Assembly (NCBI RefSeq): GCF_029635795.1
Contig: NZ_CP114280.1
Location: 1-64,000 of the forward strand
DNA length: 64,000 bases
Direction of reading: 5' to 3'
From: Dickeya lacustris
GTDB lineage: Bacteria > Pseudomonadota > Gammaproteobacteria > Enterobacterales > Enterobacteriaceae
Position 1 is the stretch's first letter. Each line of letters opens with the position of its first letter. Positions 19,591 to 28,606 of the stretch are shown here, one piece after another. The notes beneath the pieces were generated by a model. That model was not told the origin of the DNA and made no database searches. It saw only the letters and a list, made by a program, of their open reading frames with translations. The position numbers and the translations under genes were made by a program.

Positions 19591-20835
19591 GTGGTTGGCC
19601 GCCGACGTCTGTGCGGCCAGCAGGCACAGCGTGTACGCCACCTGATACGATTTTACGAACGAAGGCAGCGGCAAGAACTCAAACCGGGAGTGGAAGTTAT
19701 GCGCGCCGGTGAAAAAATTCGGCGTAAAAATCCCCTTGGCTGACAGCGCTGCGCCATCGGTACCGCCGCGCATCGCAATGACTTTTGCGGGAATGCCTAA
19801 CTGGTTCATGGCGTGAAACAGCAAATCCAGCGCGCGCCGGTCTTTGCCCAGGGCGTTGCTGATATTGCTGTAAATATCCACGATGTGGTGGCTGACGGCA
19901 CCGCGAGGGTAGCGCTGCGCGATGGTGTGCGCCGCTTGCGCTATCTGCTGTTTGCGCTGCGCCAAGCCATTCAGGTCGAAATCGCGAATCGACGCTTTCA
20001 GTACCGCTTCGTTGGCGTTGGCGTGGATATCGTTAAACCAGATGTAACCTTCCCGTCCCTCGGTCTGTTCCGGGGTGTGCTGGCGGTCAAACAGGCTGAT
20101 AAAGTCGTGCGCCATAAGCAGCGGGTTCACCAGCACGCCTTTGGCCGACATCGGGTGCGCGGTAACGCCGGTAAAACGGATTTCCGCCGCCGCCGCATTA
20201 AAATTCTCATACACCACTTCGCCGAGTTCACAGCAATCAATGGTGTAGGCGAAATCAACCGCAAAACGCGCCAGATCGAGCGCTTTGGCACCCCGCAGGC
20301 CAATCTCTTCATCGGGTACGAACGCCACCGCAATATCCCCGTGCGGCTGGCCATCGCGCAGGTTTTCCAGCAACGTCATCACCACGCTGACGGCGGCTTT
20401 GTTATCCGCGCCCAATACGCTGGTGCCATCGCTAAACAAAATCTCTTGCCCCAGATAGGGCAGGATCTCCGGGTGCTCGCTCACCCGCAGCCAGATGTCC
20501 TGCTGTGGGTTCAGGCACAGATCGTCGCCGGTAAAGCGCAATATTTGCGGGTGAATCTGTGCCGATAAGCCGACATCAACCGTGTCAATGTGGGCGATAA
20601 AACCAATACGCGGTGCGCCGGGCGTGTTGCCGGGAAGCAGGGCGGTGACGATAGCCTGCTCATCAACCTGAACCTGACTGAGCCCCAGCGCACGTAGCTC
20701 CTGCGCCAGCAATTGCGCCATTTCCCCTTGTCCCGGCGTGCTGGGTAAGGTGGTCGCGCTCGCCTCGCTCTGGCTGGTGACGGCCAGATAGCGCGAGAAA
20801 CGGTGGGTCAACTGGCGTTCCAGGTTATTGCTCAT
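19582..20835 (-). CDS. pepT: Peptidase T
   Basis: 417 aa M20B aminotripeptidase. Zinc ligands are seen in HIDTVD, LGADNKAA, PDEEIGLRG and HNFHSRFE. It removes N-terminal residues from tripeptides in the cytosol. It is divergent from a peptide-binding protein gene, a plausible functional pairing in peptide scavenging. Confidence 0.95.
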   Translation of the reverse strand: MSNNLERQLTHRFSRYLAVTSQSEASATTLPSTPGQGEMAQLLAQELRALGLSQVQVDEQAIVTALLPGNTPGAPRIGFIAHIDTVDVGLSAQIHPQILRFTGDDLCLNPQQDIWLRVSEHPEILPYLGQEILFSDGTSVLGADNKAAVSVVMTLLENLRDGQPHGDIAVAFVPDEEIGLRGAKALDLARFAVDFAYTIDCCELGEVVYENFNAAAAEIRFTGVTAHPMSAKGVLVNPLLMAHDFISLFDRQHTPEQTEGREGYIWFNDIHANANEAVLKASIRDFDLNGLAQRKQQIAQAAHTIAQRYPRGAVSHHIVDIYSNISNALGKDRRALDLLFHAMNQLGIPAKVIAMRGGTDGAALSAKGIFTPNFFTGAHNFHSRFEFLPLPSFVKSYQVAYTLCLLAAQTSAANHSA

Positions 20836-20907
20836 AGCCGATCCTTATTAGTAAACCGAGTGGAACATTCGGTATTGTTTCTGAAAGACATATTTTTGAA
20901 TGACATC

Positions 20908-20942
20908 TTTCTAAAAGATAGGTTTCTAAAAAATAGGTTTCT
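20908..20942. repeat. 15-bp tandem repeat upstream of pepT
   Basis: TTTCTAAAAGATAGG, TTTCTAAAAAATAGG, then a partial TTTCT: a 15-base period in the AT-rich region between pepT and the peptide-binding protein gene. Confidence 0.75.
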
Positions 20943-21034
20943 GGCGTAAATGTTGCTAAATCAAACCCATCATGCCGTTTTACGCAGCCAACGCGACAGA
21001 AGTCAATAAAAGTCACTAAAAAGTGAGGAGAGGG

Positions 21035-22642
21035 ATGAAGCACACCATGCAACACCACATGATACGCAGCGCGCTTGCTGGCCTGATGCTGGCCGCCAGT
21101 GCGCTGGCCTCGGCCAATACGCTGGTTTACTGCTCGGAAGGTTCGCCGGAAAACTTTAACCCGCAGCTCTACACTTCCGGCACCAGCGTCGATGCCAGCG
21201 CGGTACCGGTCTATAATCGACTGGTGGATTTTCACGTCGGCACCACGGATCTGGTGCCCAGCCTGGCCGAGCGTTGGGAAATCAGCCCGGATGGAACGCA
21301 ATATACCTTTCACCTGCGCCGGGGGGTGAAATTCCACCACAATGCCCAATTTACCCCCAGCCGCGATTTCAATGCCGATGATGTCATCTTCTCGTTTCAG
21401 CGCCAGCGTGACCTGAATCACCCGTACCATAACGTGTCCGGCGGCACCTACGCCAACTTTGAAAGCCTGGCGCTACGCAGCCTGATCACCGCTATCGACC
21501 GGGTGGACGATAACACGGTGCGCTTTACTCTGAGCCACGCCGAGTCGCCTTTCCTGGCCGATCTCGCCTGGTATTTCGCCTCGGTGCTGTCAGCGGAATA
21601 TGCCGAGAAGATGCTCAAGGCCGGTACGCCAGAGAAGGTCGATTTGGAACCCATCGGCACCGGGCCTTTCCAGTTAGTGCAATATCAAAAAGATGCGCGC
21701 ATTTTGTATCAGGCGTTTCCGGCATATTGGCAAGGTAAGGCCCCTATTGACCGGCTGGTCTTTAGCATTACGCCGGATGCGTCGGTGCGTTATGCCAAAC
21801 TGCGCAAGAACGAGTGTCAGGTGATGCCGTTCCCAAATCCGGCAGAACTGGCGGAGATGAAAACTAACCCGGATGTGACGCTGATGCACAAAGCCGGTTT
21901 GAATATCGGTTTTTTGGCGTTTAACACCCAAAAAGCGCCGTTTGATAACCTGAAGGTGCGCCAGGCATTGATGCTGGCCATTAATAAACCGGCCATCATT
22001 GACGCGGTATTTCAGGGCACCGGCACCGTGGCGAAAAACCTGCTGCCGCCCGGTGTGTGGAGTGCGGCCAACGATCTGAACGACACCCCATACGACCCGC
22101 AGAAAGCCAAAGCGTTACTGCAAGAGGCCGGGTGGGTGGCCGGTACCGCAGTGGATTTGTGGGCCATGCCGGTGCAACGGCCCTATAACCCGAATGCCCG
22201 GCGCATGGCGGAGATGATTCAGGCGGATTGGGCGAAGGTCGGGGTAAAGGCCAATATCGTCAGTTATGAGTGGGGCGAATACCTCAAGCGGGTGAAAGCG
22301 GGTGAGCATCAGGCGGCATTAATGGGCTGGACGACCGCCACCGGCGACCCGGACAACTTTTTCGGCCCGCTATTTACCTGTGCGGCCGCCAACGGCGGGT
22401 CTAATTCGGCCAAATGGTGCTATGCGCCGTTTGACCGGTTAATCAGCACGGCTCGGGCCGAGTCGGATAAGCAAAAACGCACCGAGTTATATCGTCAGGC
22501 GCAAGTGATAATGCAAGAGCAGGCTCCGGCGGTGATGATAGCCCATTCGACCATTTTTGAGCCGGTGCGCACCTCGGTACGGGGTTATGAGATAGACCCG
22601 TTCGGCAAACACATTTTCTATCCGGTGACGCTGGCGCAGTAA
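21035..22642 (+). CDS. DppA-like ABC transporter substrate-binding protein (orphan)
   Basis: About 535 aa of the SBP_bac_5 family. Signal peptide ending ASALASA, then NTLVYCSEGSPENFNPQ as in DppA, and GTGPFQLV, NPNARRMAEM, WTTATGDPDNFF. It binds dipeptides or related compounds in the periplasm. ATG 21035 sits just after AGGAG; the GTG at 21023 would lie within that ribosome site's upstream side, and ATGs at 21047 and 21059 are alternatives. No permease or ATPase gene is adjacent, so it must feed a transporter encoded elsewhere. Confidence 0.9.
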   Translation: MKHTMQHHMIRSALAGLMLAASALASANTLVYCSEGSPENFNPQLYTSGTSVDASAVPVYNRLVDFHVGTTDLVPSLAERWEISPDGTQYTFHLRRGVKFHHNAQFTPSRDFNADDVIFSFQRQRDLNHPYHNVSGGTYANFESLALRSLITAIDRVDDNTVRFTLSHAESPFLADLAWYFASVLSAEYAEKMLKAGTPEKVDLEPIGTGPFQLVQYQKDARILYQAFPAYWQGKAPIDRLVFSITPDASVRYAKLRKNECQVMPFPNPAELAEMKTNPDVTLMHKAGLNIGFLAFNTQKAPFDNLKVRQALMLAINKPAIIDAVFQGTGTVAKNLLPPGVWSAANDLNDTPYDPQKAKALLQEAGWVAGTAVDLWAMPVQRPYNPNARRMAEMIQADWAKVGVKANIVSYEWGEYLKRVKAGEHQAALMGWTTATGDPDNFFGPLFTCAAANGGSNSAKWCYAPFDRLISTARAESDKQKRTELYRQAQVIMQEQAPAVMIAHSTIFEPVRTSVRGYEIDPFGKHIFYPVTLAQ

Positions 22643-22789
22643 GCCTGCCTGCGGGCACGGCAATGATTGCGTCACAGTAAAGATTGCGTGCCGCCGGGCT
22701 GCACCAGTATATTGCCCGCCTTTACCCGCCAGCGTCACATGCCGTGACGCTGGCGGCGGTTTGCGGTATCTGTGGAATGTGAGTAAGTG

Positions 22790-23722
22790 ATGCGCGTGTT
22801 ATTGGCCCCGATGGAGGGCGTCCTGGATTCACTGGTGCGCGAACTGCTCACCGAGGTGAATGACTACGATCTGTGTATTACCGAGTTTTTGCGGGTGGTG
22901 GATAGCCGCCTGCCGGTGAAGGCGTTCTACCGGTTGTGCCCGGAATTGCGTCACGGCAGTCGCACGCCATCAGGCACGCCGGTGCGGGTGCAACTGCTCG
23001 GGCAACATCCCCAATGGCTGGCGGAGAACGCCGAGCGCGCGGTTGAGCTTGGCTCGTGGGGGGTGGATTTGAACTGCGGCTGCCCGTCGAAAATGGTCAA
23101 TGGCAGCGGCGGCGGCGCGACGCTGTTAAAAGACCCGGATTTAATCTACCGTGCCGCCAAAGCGATGCGAGAAGCGGTGCCCGCTGCCTTGCCTGTCACC
23201 GTAAAGGTGCGGCTGGGCTGGGACTCGCCGGCCGCACAGTTTGAGATTGCCGATGCGGTGCAGCAGGCCGGGGCCAGCGAGCTGGTAGTGCATGGCCGTA
23301 CCAAAGAAGATGGCTACCGGGCGGATAAGATTAACTGGGCGGCAATTGGCGAGATTCGGGCGCGGCTGCGCATCCCGGTGATTGCCAACGGTGAAATTTG
23401 GGACTGGGCCAGTGCGCAGGCGTGTCTGGCGGCAACCGGTTGTGATGCGGTGATGATAGGTCGCGGCGCACTGAATGTGCCGAATTTAAGCCGGGTGATT
23501 AAATACCGCGAAGCGCGCATGGCATGGACTGAGGTGGTCACGCTACTGCAGCGCTACGTGCGGCTGGAAAAACAGGGCGATACCGGCTTGTATCACGTGG
23601 CGCGCATCAAACAGTGGCTGGGGTATTTGCGTAAAGAATATGACGAGGCCAGCGAGCTGTTTAGCCAGGTTCGCGCACTCAATACATCGGCACAGATAGC
23701 ACAGGTTATCGATGCCGCGTAG
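22790..23722 (+). CDS. dusC: tRNA-dihydrouridine(16) synthase DusC
   Basis: 310 aa from ATG 22790 ([13 protein letters not shown], identical to the start of the E. coli protein). An FMN TIM-barrel: NCGCPSK holds the catalytic Cys, VKVRLGW and VHGRTKE the phosphate and FMN contacts, MIGRGAL the last loop. It reduces U16 in tRNA. A GTG one codon upstream is in frame but unneeded. Confidence 0.96.
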   Translation: MRVLLAPMEGVLDSLVRELLTEVNDYDLCITEFLRVVDSRLPVKAFYRLCPELRHGSRTPSGTPVRVQLLGQHPQWLAENAERAVELGSWGVDLNCGCPSKMVNGSGGGATLLKDPDLIYRAAKAMREAVPAALPVTVKVRLGWDSPAAQFEIADAVQQAGASELVVHGRTKEDGYRADKINWAAIGEIRARLRIPVIANGEIWDWASAQACLAATGCDAVMIGRGALNVPNLSRVIKYREARMAWTEVVTLLQRYVRLEKQGDTGLYHVARIKQWLGYLRKEYDEASELFSQVRALNTSAQIAQVIDAA

Positions 23723-23752
23723 CGGCAGGGTATGGCGCAAGAGTCAGCCAAC

Positions 23753-24181
23753 ATGTTATCCGGTTTTAATCATCTGACGCTTTCCGTACGCGATTTATCG
23801 CGCAGCCTGGCGTTTTACCAGCAATTACTGGGGTTTGAGCTACAGGCGCACTGGGAGAACGGGGCGTATCTGTCGTTACCCGGGCTGTGGTTATGCCTGT
23901 CACAGGAGTCTATGCGAGGTGAGATTAGCGCTGGCTATACCCATTATGCCTTGAGTATTGATGCCGGGGCGTTTGCGCCATTTTGCCAGCGCCTGCGTGA
24001 GGCGGGCGTCACACAATGGAAAGATAATCGCAGCGAAGGAGAATCGTTCTATTTTCTTGACCCGGATGGCCATCAGCTTGAAATCCACGTGGGTGATTTA
24101 GCCTCGCGGCTGGATGCCTGCCGGAGCAATCCGTATGCAGAAATGAAGATTCATCAAAGAGATCAAAAAGATAACTTTTGA
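23753..24181 (+). CDS. fosA: FosA-family glutathione transferase / glyoxalase fold
   Basis: 142 aa with ATG 23753 ([12 protein letters not shown], the family start; an in-frame ATG at 23732 would add seven residues). Metal ligands H in NHLTL, H in YTHYA and E in LEIHV are all present, as are FYQQLLG and DPDGHQLE. FosA adds glutathione to the epoxide of fosfomycin using Mn2+ and K+. It starts 30 bases after dusC and may be co-transcribed with it. Confidence 0.88.
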   Translation: MLSGFNHLTLSVRDLSRSLAFYQQLLGFELQAHWENGAYLSLPGLWLCLSQESMRGEISAGYTHYALSIDAGAFAPFCQRLREAGVTQWKDNRSEGESFYFLDPDGHQLEIHVGDLASRLDACRSNPYAEMKIHQRDQKDNF

Positions 24182-24937
24182 ATAACCTGCTTTTCCGCCA
24201 GGCCACCGCCAGTAAATGGCATGAAAGAAAGTGTTACAACAATCTCCGTATCCTGTGGGCACAATAACATCTTGCAGATTGAATTATTACGCTTTCATAT
24301 CTATACATGATTAGCGAAACCAAATGGTTTCGCTGATAATAATGCCCCCAAGTATGACTATTACGGGTATATACACTAAATAATTCGCGTTGCAGGAAGG
24401 CGGCGACGCAGTGAATCCCCAGGAGCTGACTTAAGTCAGTGACAGGGGTGAACGAGGAAAGCCAACGCACCTGCAACGTGAAGTATGACGGGTATAGTCT
24501 GTCTTGATGCGTTATCATCATGATGACGAAGCGACGGTAAATCCATCGCGATCAAATTGTTGGGTGAGGAATATATGGCGGTTTTGTTAAATCGGTTATT
24601 TTTCTCCTGCGTGGCATCGACGAGCCATGTTTTTTATTACACGTTTTTCTGGGGTACAGGCCGATGAAATAACGGCATGTGTCACCTGTTTTTTTATTGT
24701 CTGTTCTTTTATTGCCAATTGTGTACCACACTGGTGAATGTAAAACGAAACAGGAATGATTATCTCTACCCACATATTTATATCGCCCCAAGAGGCGGTA
24801 GATTGGTGCGTAACGGTGCCGCTATGGGGATAAAGATTACGCCTGTCTGCGTGTTGCAAGAACAGATGCCGGAAAGTCACATCGGCCTGATGTATCGCCC
24901 GGGCGGGTGTCAGTAAGCCGATAAACGGAGAGAAAAC
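24182..24937. other. Long intergenic region with hairpin and ERIC element
   Basis: No convincing gene; small open frames here have no ribosome site or family likeness. It holds a hairpin at 24313-24334 (AGCGAAACC, AAAT, GGTTTCGCT), a fragment at 24350-24371 resembling the end of an ERIC repeat, and a full ERIC at 24370-24496. Confidence 0.6.
24370..24496. repeat. ERIC element (127 bp)
   Basis: The centre contains GTGAATCCCCAGGAGCT and GTGACAGGGGTGAACGAG, matching the universal ERIC primer sites. The ends are imperfect inverted repeats (TATAC...GCGTTGCAGG against CCTGCAACGTGAAGTATG...). The length of 127 bases equals the canonical ERIC. Confidence 0.93.
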
Positions 24938-25477
24938 GTGCATCAGAATTTCAGAGGAAAATATGAAGTTGAATTAAAATTTCGTATTCAGGATATTGTT
25001 TCCTTCCGTGAAAGTTTATTTAGTCACCATCCTGAGTCTTTTGTATTTGAAAATAAGGAACATGATATTTATTACGATGCGGCGGATAAATCGCTGGCCC
25101 GAAAAAATATCAGTATGTTTTTACGCCGAATGGCGCCCTCGGGTATCAATCTCTGGATAGTTAAAGGCCCCAGTATGCGACGTCGGGAGACGGTAAATGT
25201 CGAGTCGTTTGATATGACCGATAGTATGCTGCGGACATTAGGTTTCCAGCCAATATTTGAAGTGAATAAGACTCGCAGTATCTATTTTCTTGAGCGCTTT
25301 CACATTACGCTCGACTATATTGCGTCGCTGGGTCATTTCGTGGAAATTTCCTGCATGACGGAAGATGAGGCAGAGCTGGATATACTGGGCGAGCGTTGTA
25401 CCGACTGCGGGTTACGGTTGGGGCTGAATATGGACAATATTGAAACCCGTTCTTACCGGCAAATGCTTGGCTACTGA
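24938..25477 (+). CDS. cyaB: Class IV adenylate cyclase (CYTH domain)
   Basis: 179 aa. YEVELKFRI is the ExExK metal-binding signature of CYTH proteins, followed by the conserved charged barrel residues (YYDAADKSLARK, FLRRM, WIVKGP, RRRETVNVE). Class IV cyclases from Yersinia and Aeromonas make cAMP; thiamine-triphosphatase or other triphosphate hydrolysis is the alternative within CYTH. Stand-alone gene with GGAGAG upstream of ATG. Confidence 0.85.
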   Translation: MHQNFRGKYEVELKFRIQDIVSFRESLFSHHPESFVFENKEHDIYYDAADKSLARKNISMFLRRMAPSGINLWIVKGPSMRRRETVNVESFDMTDSMLRTLGFQPIFEVNKTRSIYFLERFHITLDYIASLGHFVEISCMTEDEAELDILGERCTDCGLRLGLNMDNIETRSYRQMLGY

Positions 25478-25656
25478 TCGGGCGTTTGGCAGCAGCCCTG
25501 AGCGCCGTGTGAGTGAACGCGATGGCCTGGGCTGTTGGCGGATTGTCAAACTTTGTCACAAAGCTTTTTCTCGCTGTCGGATGCGCACTATTCTGGGGCG
25601 CATTATAATGCGCCGTCTGTTTTTCGTTAACCGTACAGTATTTAATCTATTGAATA

Positions 25657-26577
25657 ATGAATAAAAAAATTCGATTTTCCCTGGCTGGACTGATGTTGCT
25701 TTCTTCGCCATTCAGCCTTCTGCCCCCGGCATTCGCCAAAACGCCCCTCACACAGCAGGCGCCTGCTCGTCAGGAAATTGCTTCCGGCAGTGCCATGGTG
25801 GTCGATTTGGGCAATGGTGAGGTGCTCTATTCCACGAATCCTGATGTGGTCGTGCCGATTGCGTCGGTGACGAAACTGATGACCGCGATGGTCGTGTTGG
25901 ATGCCAATCAGCCGCTGGATGAGCGGATCTCGGTCGATATCAGCCAGACCAAAGAGATGAAAGGGATATATTCACGCGTGCGTTTGGGCAGTGAGATCAG
26001 CCGTCATGACATGCTGCTGCTCGCCTTGATGTCATCGGAAAACCGTGCGGCCGCCAGTCTGGCCCATCACTATCGCGGCGGCTATGCGGCGTTTATTGCG
26101 GCGATGAATGCCAAGGCGAAGGCGCTGGGGATGGCTCACACCCGTTATGTGGAACCGACCGGCTTATCGACCAGTAATGTCTCCACCGCGCGGGATTTAA
26201 CCAAATTGCTGATAGCCTCGCGCCAGTACCCGCTGTTGAGCCAACTGAGTACCACGCAGGAGAAAACGGCGACCTTCACCCATCCGGTTTACAGTGAGCC
26301 GTTTCGCAATACCAACCACTTAATCTATCGCTCGAACTGGAACATTCAGCTGACCAAAACCGGCTTTACCAATCAGGCCGGGCACTGTCTGGTGATGCGC
26401 ACGGTGATTAAGGGCAGGCCGGTGGCGCTGGTGGTGCTGGATGCCTTTGGCAAGTTCACCCATTTTGCTGACGCCAACCGGCTGCGCAACTGGCTGGAAA
26501 CCGGCAAAATCAGCCCGGTGCCTGAAGCCGCGCTCAGTTATAAACGCGAAAAAGCGTTGTCGTCGCGCCAGTCCTGA
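25657..26577 (+). CDS. pbpG: D-alanyl-D-alanine endopeptidase PBP7
   Basis: 306 aa. Signal peptide to about residue 28 (AFA|K). S70-V-T-K is the acyl-serine motif, SSENRAA supplies SxN, and KTGFT is the KTG triad. A low-molecular-weight penicillin-binding protein that cleaves D-Ala-mDAP cross-links in periplasmic peptidoglycan. Length as in E. coli PbpG. Confidence 0.95.
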   Translation: MNKKIRFSLAGLMLLSSPFSLLPPAFAKTPLTQQAPARQEIASGSAMVVDLGNGEVLYSTNPDVVVPIASVTKLMTAMVVLDANQPLDERISVDISQTKEMKGIYSRVRLGSEISRHDMLLLALMSSENRAAASLAHHYRGGYAAFIAAMNAKAKALGMAHTRYVEPTGLSTSNVSTARDLTKLLIASRQYPLLSQLSTTQEKTATFTHPVYSEPFRNTNHLIYRSNWNIQLTKTGFTNQAGHCLVMRTVIKGRPVALVVLDAFGKFTHFADANRLRNWLETGKISPVPEAALSYKREKALSSRQS

Positions 26578-26588
26578 ATCGTTGTGGG

Positions 26589-26612
26589 CAGGCCGGGGGC
26601 AACCCCGGCCTG
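26589..26612. other. Strong hairpin after pbpG
   Basis: CAGGCCGGGG, GCAA loop, CCCCGGCCTG form a perfect 10-bp stem, but no T-run follows on either strand. Short TGATGACCAC-like decamers follow at about 26621-26670. Confidence 0.45.
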
Positions 26613-26678
26613 TGCTGTCATTGATGACCACCGATGACCACTGATAACCATCAATGATGGCTGATGATGGCGGCGCGG

Positions 26679-27365
26679 TTAGGATACCGCGCGTAAATCG
26701 GCGGTGATCACGCCAGATGTGGATACGTCTTCCTCGTGGGCCGCTTCGCGCCAGGTTTCTGCCAGCGCGGCCTGATACCAGTTTTGCATTGCAGGCATCG
26801 CCAGCAGATGGCGCGCATAAGCCGCAGCGGGTTCCGTCAGCGGTAAGCCATAAGTTTGTGCGCGGAACACCACCGGTGCGAAGAACGCATCAACCGCGCT
26901 GAAGGATGCACCCGCCAGAAACGGCCCGCCAAACCGCGTTAACCCTTCCTGCCACAGTTGATTGATGCGTTCAATATCATGCGCCAGCGCCGGGCTCACG
27001 CTATGCAGTTGTACGCGCACGCCGCAGCTCATGCCGCACTGGTTACGCAACGCATGGAAACCGGAGTGCATTTCCGCAGTCGCGCTGCGTGCCCAGGCTC
27101 GGGCCGTTTTGTCTTGCGGCCAGACGGCGGGATAGGTTTCAGCGAGGTACTCGGTAATCGCCAGCGAGTCCCAGACTCGTATCGTGCCATCGACCAGGCA
27201 GGGCACTTTCGCCGTAGGCGAGAACGCCTTAAACGCCGTTTGCTCGACGCCCGCTGCAAACGGCGTCAGCACCTCTGCAAAGGGAATATCCAGCGCGTGC
27301 AGGAGCAGCCACGGGCGCAGCGACCAGGATGAGTAGTTTTTGTTGGCGATATAAAGCTGATACAT
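26679..27365 (-). CDS. Glutathione S-transferase family protein
   Basis: 228 aa with ATG 27365 after GGAGG; an upstream in-frame start lacks a ribosome site. N-terminal thioredoxin-like domain (YIANKNYSSWSLRPWLLL, the VPCLVDG cis-Pro loop, DSLAITEYLAE), then an all-helical domain. The S-S-W-S at residues 11-14 would be the glutathione-activating serine region. Resembles plant-zeta/maleylacetoacetate-type bacterial GSTs; substrate unknown. Confidence 0.87.
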   Translation of the reverse strand: MYQLYIANKNYSSWSLRPWLLLHALDIPFAEVLTPFAAGVEQTAFKAFSPTAKVPCLVDGTIRVWDSLAITEYLAETYPAVWPQDKTARAWARSATAEMHSGFHALRNQCGMSCGVRVQLHSVSPALAHDIERINQLWQEGLTRFGGPFLAGASFSAVDAFFAPVVFRAQTYGLPLTEPAAAYARHLLAMPAMQNWYQAALAETWREAAHEEDVSTSGVITADLRAVS

Positions 27366-27432
27366 ATTTTCCTCCACAATCAGATACACACGGTTCTGTG
27401 TAGCATGAAATCACCCGTCAAGGTTAGCCCGC

Positions 27433-28209
27433 TTATGCCAATAAAACCTGCCCGCAGATAGCCTGTAGCGCCGGAAAATCGGCATTATCGGCGCTCTGCG
27501 CATCGGTTATCAGCAGGTCGATATCGCCGGGCGCGGCATAAATCACCCGGCTGGTGATACCGATTTTGCTGTTGTCCGCCAGCACAATGCGCTGTCTGGC
27601 TGCGCGCGCCATCGCCCCGGCAATCGCCGCCTCATGGTGTGAAAAACTGCTGGCACCCGACTGGCTGGCGATACCCACAGGGGAGAGCAGCGCGACATCG
27701 GCGCGATAGCGCTGAATGTCCGCGACGGTCAGTGCGCCACAGGTGGCTTGTAACGCAGGCCCCATCTGGCCGCCCAGCAGGATAACGTCGTGGGCGGGGA
27801 AAACATCGCTTTCGGGCGGGGTGAGGGTTAACGCCACGTGCAGGCTGTTGGTAATGATGGTCAATCCCGTCAGGGGCAGCAGCGCCTCAGCCAATAATGT
27901 GGTGGTGCTGCCCGCATCAATGAACAGCGTCTGGCCTGCGCGCAATTGCTGGGTGGCGCACCGCGCGATGGCGCGTTTCTCCGTTTCCCTGACGGCATGG
28001 CGCACGGCCAGCGGCGGCTCCGGCTGCGGGGCTGTCGCCACGATACCGCCGTGTACCCGCCGTAGCGCCCCCTGCGCTTCCAGTTTCAGGATATCGCGCC
28101 GCACCGTTTCCCGAGACACGTTCAGATGTTGAATGATCTGCTCGGTACTGACCCGGTTCAGGGTAGAAAGCAGTTGGCGAATACGGTGCAGGCGAGTTTC
28201 TTCAAGCAT
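27433..28209 (-). CDS. DeoR-family transcriptional regulator
   Basis: 258 aa from ATG 28209 (MLEETRLHRIRQLL; the open frame upstream of it is not homologous). N-terminal winged helix (VSTEQIIQHLNVSRETVRRDILKLE, RRVHGG), then a sugar-phosphate-sensing domain with DAGSTTTLLAE and NSLHVA. Divergent from the aminotransferase gene, which it probably controls. Confidence 0.92.
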   Translation of the reverse strand: MLEETRLHRIRQLLSTLNRVSTEQIIQHLNVSRETVRRDILKLEAQGALRRVHGGIVATAPQPEPPLAVRHAVRETEKRAIARCATQQLRAGQTLFIDAGSTTTLLAEALLPLTGLTIITNSLHVALTLTPPESDVFPAHDVILLGGQMGPALQATCGALTVADIQRYRADVALLSPVGIASQSGASSFSHHEAAIAGAMARAARQRIVLADNSKIGITSRVIYAAPGDIDLLITDAQSADNADFPALQAICGQVLLA

Positions 28210-28606
28210 GTGGCGGATATCTCCAGAAAGGGGGCGGTTGAGTATAGCAGTTGCCACATCGATAGCGCTGTGGTTGGCGTATGTGGCCCGTCGGCAGGCG
28301 CTGTAATAACCGCTATTGTGCATTTTTGTGTTTTTAGTGCAAGCGGAACGCATCCCTGGCAGCAATGCAAATCTCAGACCGGTTTTGACAATCTCGCCCT
28401 GATTTTTCGTGCAACTGTGCGTATTCCCCCTAGCTGGTTAACCGTATTGTTGTCAGTGCGCTGTGGCAAGGAGAGATAATTTAAAGTTGCTGTTTTTTGT
28501 ATTTGTGTATTTTGTTGCTTTTAGTGTAGGCTGATTTTATCGGGGGCGGCAACAGCGTCACGTCGCCATTATGTATCGGGCTGTTTTACCTTCATCTGGA
28601 GTCATC
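28210..28606. other. Divergent control region of deoR-type regulator and aminotransferase
   Basis: No gene seen. TTTTAGTG occurs at 28332-28339 and 28519-28526, each after a T/G-rich run (ATTTTTGTG, ATTTGTGTA). These paired blocks are candidate operators for the DeoR-type regulator. Confidence 0.35.

Noticed and set aside
24677..24916. 79-aa plus-strand open frame
   Set aside because: No ribosome site, no family likeness, unusual composition.
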